In this document: positions 59,999 through 64,000 of the stretch, in pieces
Layout: every line of letters begins with the position of its first letter
Numbering within the stretch: the first letter of the stretch is position 1
NCBI GenBank assembly: GCA_963714035.1
Contig: OY970224.1
Coordinates: 2,976,001 to 3,040,000, forward strand
Reading direction: 5' to 3'
DNA: 64,000 nt
From: DATFVB01 sp963714035
Lineage (GTDB): Bacteria > Acidobacteriota > Thermoanaerobaculia > UBA5066 > DATFVB01
Program-made: the position numbers and the translations under genes
The notes under the pieces: model-generated
The model's input: only the letters and a program-made list of their open reading frames with translations
Told to the model about the DNA's origin: nothing
The model's database searches: none

Positions 59999-61122
59999 TG
60001 CCCCGTTCGCCGCGAACGATCGCGATCATCGCCGGGCAGCTCGTCGTCGGCGGCGCCGAGCGCCAGCTCCATCTCTGGCTCTCGCATCTCGACCGCGATC
60101 GATTCCGCCCGGTCGTCGCGACGCTCCATCCGGAGTGCGGCGACTACTGGGAGGATTCGATCGAGGGTCTCGGCGTTCCCCTGCTGCGCGTTCCCCGCCG
60201 GCGCAACCGGCTGGCGCGCCTCTGGTCGCTCGTCGCCGCGCTCCGCCCGCACCGCCCCGAGCTGGTCCACGGCTGGCACCTCTTCGCGAGCCCGTACGCG
60301 GGCGCGACGGGAAAGTTCCTCGGCGCCCGGGCGAGTCTCGGGTCGCTGCGCGGGAGCTTCGACGCCTACCGGCGGCAGCGGGCGGAGGCGGTCCTGACGG
60401 AGTGCCTCGTCGACGGAATCCTCGTCAATTCGCGCGCGGCCGGAGAGAGGCTCGCCGCGAGCCGCGGCGGGCGTCGCAAGAAGATCTTCACGCTTCCGAA
60501 CGCGGTCGAAGACCGCGTGCTCGAACGATCCCGCGCGCGCGCCCGATGGGAAGAGCGCTGGCGGGTCCCCGGCGAGCGATTCTGGATCGGCACGGTGGGA
60601 CGGCTGGAGCCGGGAAAACGTTTCGACCAGATGATCGAGCTCGGCGCGCGTCTGGCCGGCCGCGGCGCGGACGTGCACCTGGTCGTCGTCGGGGACGGCG
60701 TCGAGCGCGGCGCTCTCGAGGAGCGGGCCCGCCGGCGCGGAATGGCCGATCGGACGACGTTCACGGGCGCGGAGCCCGACGTGCGGGAGACGCTCGGAGC
60801 GCTCGATCTCTTCTGCTTTCCCTCGGCCGACGAAGGGCTGCCGAACGCCGTCATGGAAGCGGCGGCGGCCGGCGTGCCGGTCCTCGCCTGGCGGACGCCC
60901 TTCCTGGAAGAGCTGCTCGGCGCCGACGGGGCTCTGCTCGCCGAAAGCGGCGATTTCGCGCGCTGGGAAGGGGACGTCCTTTCCCTCCTTCGGAACGCGG
61001 AACGGCGCCGCGCGGCGGGCGAGGCGGGCCGGCGGCTCGTGCTCGAGCGCTTCAGCGTGCCGCGCTTCGTCACGGGTCTCACCGCCGCGTACGACGAGCT
61101 CCTCGGAGGAGCGGCGGCATGA
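59998..61122 (+). CDS. Glycosyltransferase family 4 (GT-B)
   Basis: A 374-residue GT4 enzyme. It opens IAIIAGQLVVGGAERQLHLWLSHL, the VGGAER loop being typical of GT4 sugar transferases; the donor domain has GTVGRLEPGKRFDQMIEL, LVVVGDGVERGALEE and FCFPSADEGLPNAVMEAAAAGVPVL (E-x7-E). Donor unknown. ATG at 59998 in a TGATG junction. Confidence 0.9.
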   Translation: MPRSPRTIAIIAGQLVVGGAERQLHLWLSHLDRDRFRPVVATLHPECGDYWEDSIEGLGVPLLRVPRRRNRLARLWSLVAALRPHRPELVHGWHLFASPYAGATGKFLGARASLGSLRGSFDAYRRQRAEAVLTECLVDGILVNSRAAGERLAASRGGRRKKIFTLPNAVEDRVLERSRARARWEERWRVPGERFWIGTVGRLEPGKRFDQMIELGARLAGRGADVHLVVVGDGVERGALEERARRRGMADRTTFTGAEPDVRETLGALDLFCFPSADEGLPNAVMEAAAAGVPVLAWRTPFLEELLGADGALLAESGDFARWEGDVLSLLRNAERRRAAGEAGRRLVLERFSVPRFVTGLTAAYDELLGGAAA

Positions 61123-62015
61123 TCCTGCTGTACCACGGAATCGTCGCCGACGAGGCGCCGCCGGAGCGCTCCTGCGCGGCGCAGGCGCTCCCCGTCTCCG
61201 TCTTCGAGCGGCATCTCGCGTGGATCGCGCGCCGCCGCCGGTTCGTTCCCCTCGCGGAATATCTCGAGGCGCGTCGGCGCCGCGGGATCGCGGCGCTCAC
61301 GTTCGACGACGGCCTCGCGTGCACGTTCGAGAACGCGGAACCCTGCCTGCGCGCCGAGGCGATCCCCGCGACCTTTTTCGTCTCGACCGCGCACGTGCTC
61401 GGGCGCGGCCTCCTCTGGTTTCCCGCTCTCGACGCGCTCTGCTTCGAGGGAGCGCATCCGGCAATCACGGCGGACGGAGAGACGCTTCCGCTCGGCACGC
61501 TCGAGGAGAAGAAGCGTGCGCGTCGCCGCCTCGGCGCCCTCGCGCGGAAGAGCGGCGATCCGTCCCGCTTCTCCGAAGGGCTCCTCGCGCGTCATCCGCT
61601 CCCGGAGCGCGCGCTCGCCGAATACCGGGGGATGTCCCCGGAGATGGTGCGCGCCGCCGCGGCGGGGACGCTCTTCGAGATCGGGTCGCACACGCGCACC
61701 CATCCCTGGCTTCCTCTCGCCGGCCTTCCCGCGCAGCGCCGCGAGATCGCGGGGAGCCGGGCCGAGCTCGAACGCCTCACGGGGCATCCGGTCCGGTATT
61801 TCGCCTACCCGGGCGGAGAGTACGACCGGACGGCGCTCGGCCTCGTCGCGGAGGCGGGATACGACGCCGCGTTCGCGACGGTGTCGCGGCGCCTGGGGGA
61901 GGAGCGATTCGAGATCGAGCGCGTCGGGATCTACTCGGCGCCGCTCTGGAAGGTCGCGCTGAAGGAGGCCGGAATCGTCCCGGTCGCGCGCCGGCTCGGG
62001 GTCCAGATTGGCTGA
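61119..62015 (+). CDS. Polysaccharide deacetylase (NodB-like), second copy
   Basis: A 298-residue enzyme. It opens ILLYHGIVAD, with ALTFDDGLACTFENA (catalytic Asp pair), IGSHTRTHPWL (HTxxH metal ligands) and FAYPGGEYD (motif 3): the full deacetylase set. Not closely similar to the copy at 57873, so the two should have different substrates. It overlaps the membrane-protein gene by 8 nt. Confidence 0.9.
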   Translation: MILLYHGIVADEAPPERSCAAQALPVSVFERHLAWIARRRRFVPLAEYLEARRRRGIAALTFDDGLACTFENAEPCLRAEAIPATFFVSTAHVLGRGLLWFPALDALCFEGAHPAITADGETLPLGTLEEKKRARRRLGALARKSGDPSRFSEGLLARHPLPERALAEYRGMSPEMVRAAAAGTLFEIGSHTRTHPWLPLAGLPAQRREIAGSRAELERLTGHPVRYFAYPGGEYDRTALGLVAEAGYDAAFATVSRRLGEERFEIERVGIYSAPLWKVALKEAGIVPVARRLGVQIG

Positions 62016-63399
62016 ACCGGCGCTCCCGACGGGCGCTCCGCCGCGGCGGCCGGTCCGGAGGGATCCCGCGTCGTCCTGGATGCGGATCCTCCTCTTCGGG
62101 ACGCTCGCCCTCTGGGCGGCGGGGCTCGTTGTCGGTTTCGGCCGCGCGCTCGCCGCGGTGACCCTCGTCGCGTTCGCCGCCGCGATCGGCGGCCTCGCCC
62201 GTCCGGCTCTCGGCCTCATGGGCATCGGCATCCTCTGCGCCGTCGACGGGTTCGCCCGATCGATCCTTCCCGACACCGGCTTCTACCGCTGGAACACGTT
62301 CAACTACTGGCTCCTGATCGTCATGCTCGTGAACCTCCCGCGGCTGCTGCGGCTTCGCGACCTCCACTCGCGGCTCCTGGCGCTCTTCGTGCTCGTTCTC
62401 GCCCTCGGCGTCGTGATGAGCCCTCTGCGAAGCGAAGGGGTCGAGACGACGCTGTCGGCGGCGACGGCTTTCGGGCTGCTCGTCTACGCGCTGCGCGCCG
62501 GACGCCGTCGCGGCGCGTGGCTCGGGCTCGCCGCGACCGCGGGGGCGAACTCGGCGGCCGCCGGTCTCGTCTTTTTGCTGCAGCGGGACCGGTTCCCGTC
62601 CGTGAATCCGAACGTCTGGGTGTTCTGCCCTCTGACCGGGATTTTCGCGATCGCGGCCGGCTTCGCCGCGGCGCGACGGCCGCGGACGCAGCTCGTCCTC
62701 GGCGTCGTCGCCACGGTCGACATGGTCTGGGTTTTCCTTACGGGAAGCCGGGGCGGGATCGCGATCGGGCTCCTCGGGATGGCTTATCTCCTGCTCTCGA
62801 TGCGCGGAGCGCTTCCGCGCCTCGCCGCGATCGGGGCGGGCGTCCTCCTCGTCTCGTTCCTGACCGCGCGGTTCGCCGGGCTCGACGCGTACGCGGTGCA
62901 CCGGCTCGACAAGGCGCTCGACGCGCAGGAAGGACTCCGGGAGCGCACGAGCGGCCGGTCCGATCTCGTGCTCGGCGCCTGGTACATGTTCCTGGATCAT
63001 CCGCTCGGCGTGGGAACCGGCGGATTCGCTCCGAGCTGGGCGAAGCTCGGAATCCGCAAAGGGATGTCCGACTACGCCTACGGCGCGACGAAAGAGGCCC
63101 ACGCCGCGTGGGCGAAGACGCTCGCCGAGAACGGCTTCCTCGGCGTGGCGCTGCTGTTCGGGTACGTGGTCTCGTTCGCGTTCTCGGCCGCGCGGCGGTC
63201 GCCCTCCCGGAAGCTCGCGCTCCTGACGTCGGCCGTTCTCTTCGCCGCGTTCTTCTCGACCGAATTCGCGGGAAAGGCGCTTTGGCTGCTCTCCGCCGCC
63301 GCGACGGCGTTCGTCGACTATTACCCGCGCGCGGCGGGCCGGGCGCGCGAGCCGGAGCCCCGGCTCCTCCGGCCGATTCCGGCGGGCGCCGCCTCATGA
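62008..63399 (+). CDS. O-antigen ligase/polymerase-like membrane protein (Wzy/WaaL family)
   Basis: A 463-residue polytopic protein with about ten to twelve hydrophobic helices. A Wzy_C-type segment with TGSRGGIAIG leads to a large periplasmic loop carrying RTSGRSDLVLGAWYMFLDHPLGVGTGGF, and the conserved EAHAAWAKTLAENGFLG of O-antigen ligases follows. It either ligates the exported glycan to a lipid acceptor or polymerises repeat units. The TTG start at 62008 is poor; ATG 62080 is an alternative losing 24 residues before the first helix. Confidence 0.85.
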   Translation: MAEPALPTGAPPRRPVRRDPASSWMRILLFGTLALWAAGLVVGFGRALAAVTLVAFAAAIGGLARPALGLMGIGILCAVDGFARSILPDTGFYRWNTFNYWLLIVMLVNLPRLLRLRDLHSRLLALFVLVLALGVVMSPLRSEGVETTLSAATAFGLLVYALRAGRRRGAWLGLAATAGANSAAAGLVFLLQRDRFPSVNPNVWVFCPLTGIFAIAAGFAAARRPRTQLVLGVVATVDMVWVFLTGSRGGIAIGLLGMAYLLLSMRGALPRLAAIGAGVLLVSFLTARFAGLDAYAVHRLDKALDAQEGLRERTSGRSDLVLGAWYMFLDHPLGVGTGGFAPSWAKLGIRKGMSDYAYGATKEAHAAWAKTLAENGFLGVALLFGYVVSFAFSAARRSPSRKLALLTSAVLFAAFFSTEFAGKALWLLSAAATAFVDYYPRAAGRAREPEPRLLRPIPAGAAS

Positions 63400-64000
63400 C
63401 GCCCTCCGCGGCCGCGACGGTCGACGGCTCTCCCGCGCTCCTGATGGTCGGGAACTTCCTCTCCGGGTCGACCTCGATCCGCTTCGTCTGCGAGGACCTG
63501 GCGGAGGCTCTCGCCGGGACCGGCTGGAACGTCCTTTCGGCTTCGGCCCGCCCCGGAAAGATCGCGCGCCTCGCGGACATGCTCGCGACGGCCTGGTCGC
63601 GGCGCGCGGACTACGCGGCGGCGCAGGTGGACGTCTACAGCGGAGCGGCGTTCCTCTGGGCGGAGTCGGTCGGCGCTCTCCTGAGGTCGATCGGAAAGCC
63701 GCACGCGCTCACGCTCCACGGGGGGAACCTGCCGGCGTTCGCGGGCCGCTGGCCCGGGCGCGTCGGGCGGCTCCTCCGGGGCGCCGACGCCGTCACGAGC
63801 CCTTCTCCCTATCTGGCCCGGGAGCTCGCCCCGTTCCGGCCCGACATCCGGGTGATTCCGAATCCCCTCGCGATCGCGCGGTATCCGTTCCGGCTGCGCG
63901 CCGCTCCGTCGCCGCGGATCGTCTGGCTCCGCGCCTTCCATCGGATCTACCGTCCCGAGCTCGCGCCCGCAGTTCTCGCCGAAGTGCTCGCGACGCATCC
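63396..64000 (+). CDS. Glycosyltransferase (GT4-like), 3' end outside window
   Basis: An ATG in the previous stop (ATGA) opens a frame that runs to the window end. About 201 residues are visible: LLMVGNFLSGSTSIRFVCEDLAEAL, HALTLHGGNLPAFAGRWPGRVGRLLRGADAVTSPSPYLA and IRVIPNPLAIARYPFR, i.e. the acceptor-side Rossmann domain and linker of a GT-B enzyme. The donor domain is cut off. It shows that the operon continues beyond 64 kb. Confidence 0.85.
   Translation, partial: MTPSAAATVDGSPALLMVGNFLSGSTSIRFVCEDLAEALAGTGWNVLSASARPGKIARLADMLATAWSRRADYAAAQVDVYSGAAFLWAESVGALLRSIGKPHALTLHGGNLPAFAGRWPGRVGRLLRGADAVTSPSPYLARELAPFRPDIRVIPNPLAIARYPFRLRAAPSPRIVWLRAFHRIYRPELAPAVLAEVLATH

Noticed and set aside
1..64000. 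tRNA, rRNA, insertion sequences with transposases, and phage genes
   Set aside because: None was recognised; the repeats found carry no open reading frame for a transposase.

Overview
The window is GC-rich, gene-dense bacterial DNA with no rRNA, tRNA, phage or CRISPR that I can see. It suggests a Gram-negative, aerobically respiring, menaquinone-using bacterium: an aa3-type cytochrome oxidase operon with heme A synthesis, a Ccm (System I) cytochrome c maturation operon whose CcmE carries CxxxY instead of HxxxY, a futalosine-pathway menaquinone enzyme (MqnE), a MacAB-like ABC efflux operon and a Wzm/Wzt polysaccharide exporter. Spacers carry hairpin repeats, some of the widespread 'CHPERSEGS' type. 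Acidobacteriota is my best guess; Myxococcota-like lineages or Gemmatimonadota are not excluded.

Layout. 0-4.8 kb: tail of a dihydrolipoamide dehydrogenase, then an HlyD adaptor, an ABC ATPase and two FtsX/MacB permeases. 4.9-10.5 kb (minus strand): ccmA-ccmB-[repeat]-dinB-ccmC-ccmD-ccmE-ccmF. 10.7-18 kb (plus strand): promoter with a CRP-like palindrome, cupredoxin-like lipoprotein, coxB, coxA (frame broken twice), ctaA, ctaB, a small membrane protein, coxD, coxC and a SCO-like protein whose tail is encoded by a dispersed repeat. 18-24.7 kb: lepB, a small CPLC protein, DUF420, DUF374 acyltransferase, an unknown protein, then mqnE, dienelactone hydrolase, a small CxxC protein and an EamA transporter. 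The last four lie between two inverted copies of a roughly 0.4-kb hairpin-rich repeat. 25.3-28 kb: a secreted beta-helix/PKD protein with a clear intrinsic terminator.

28.1-64 kb is the most unusual part. A LuxR-type regulator with a degenerate receiver and a specialised NusG paralogue precede a leader that can fold into a hairpin plus three-way junction. After it comes a run of about 24 genes, most joined by 1-11-nt stop/start overlaps, continuing beyond the window. The run mixes sugar-nucleotide genes (UDP-HexNAc dehydrogenase, 4-epimerase, NeuB/NeuC/NeuA-like nonulosonate synthesis, an AsnB-like amidotransferase), polysaccharide assembly and export genes (Wzm, Wzt with extra C-terminal domain, five glycosyltransferases, an acetyltransferase, two deacetylases, a Wzy/WaaL-like protein) and, in its middle, a complete small nonribosomal peptide system. 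That system has a free-standing A-PCP protein with a leucine-type code, a cytochrome P450, C-A-PCP, a module with only half a condensation domain (A-PCP-TE), a C-A-PCP-TE module and an Sfp-type phosphopantetheinyl transferase.

The NRPS genes share translational coupling and orientation with the glycan genes, so they are probably co-transcribed. This suggests either an exported peptide-modified surface polysaccharide or a peptide product co-regulated with a capsule. A second notable discovery is a family of about 117-128-bp intergenic elements (four copies and one fragment) whose central hairpin is kept by paired base changes.
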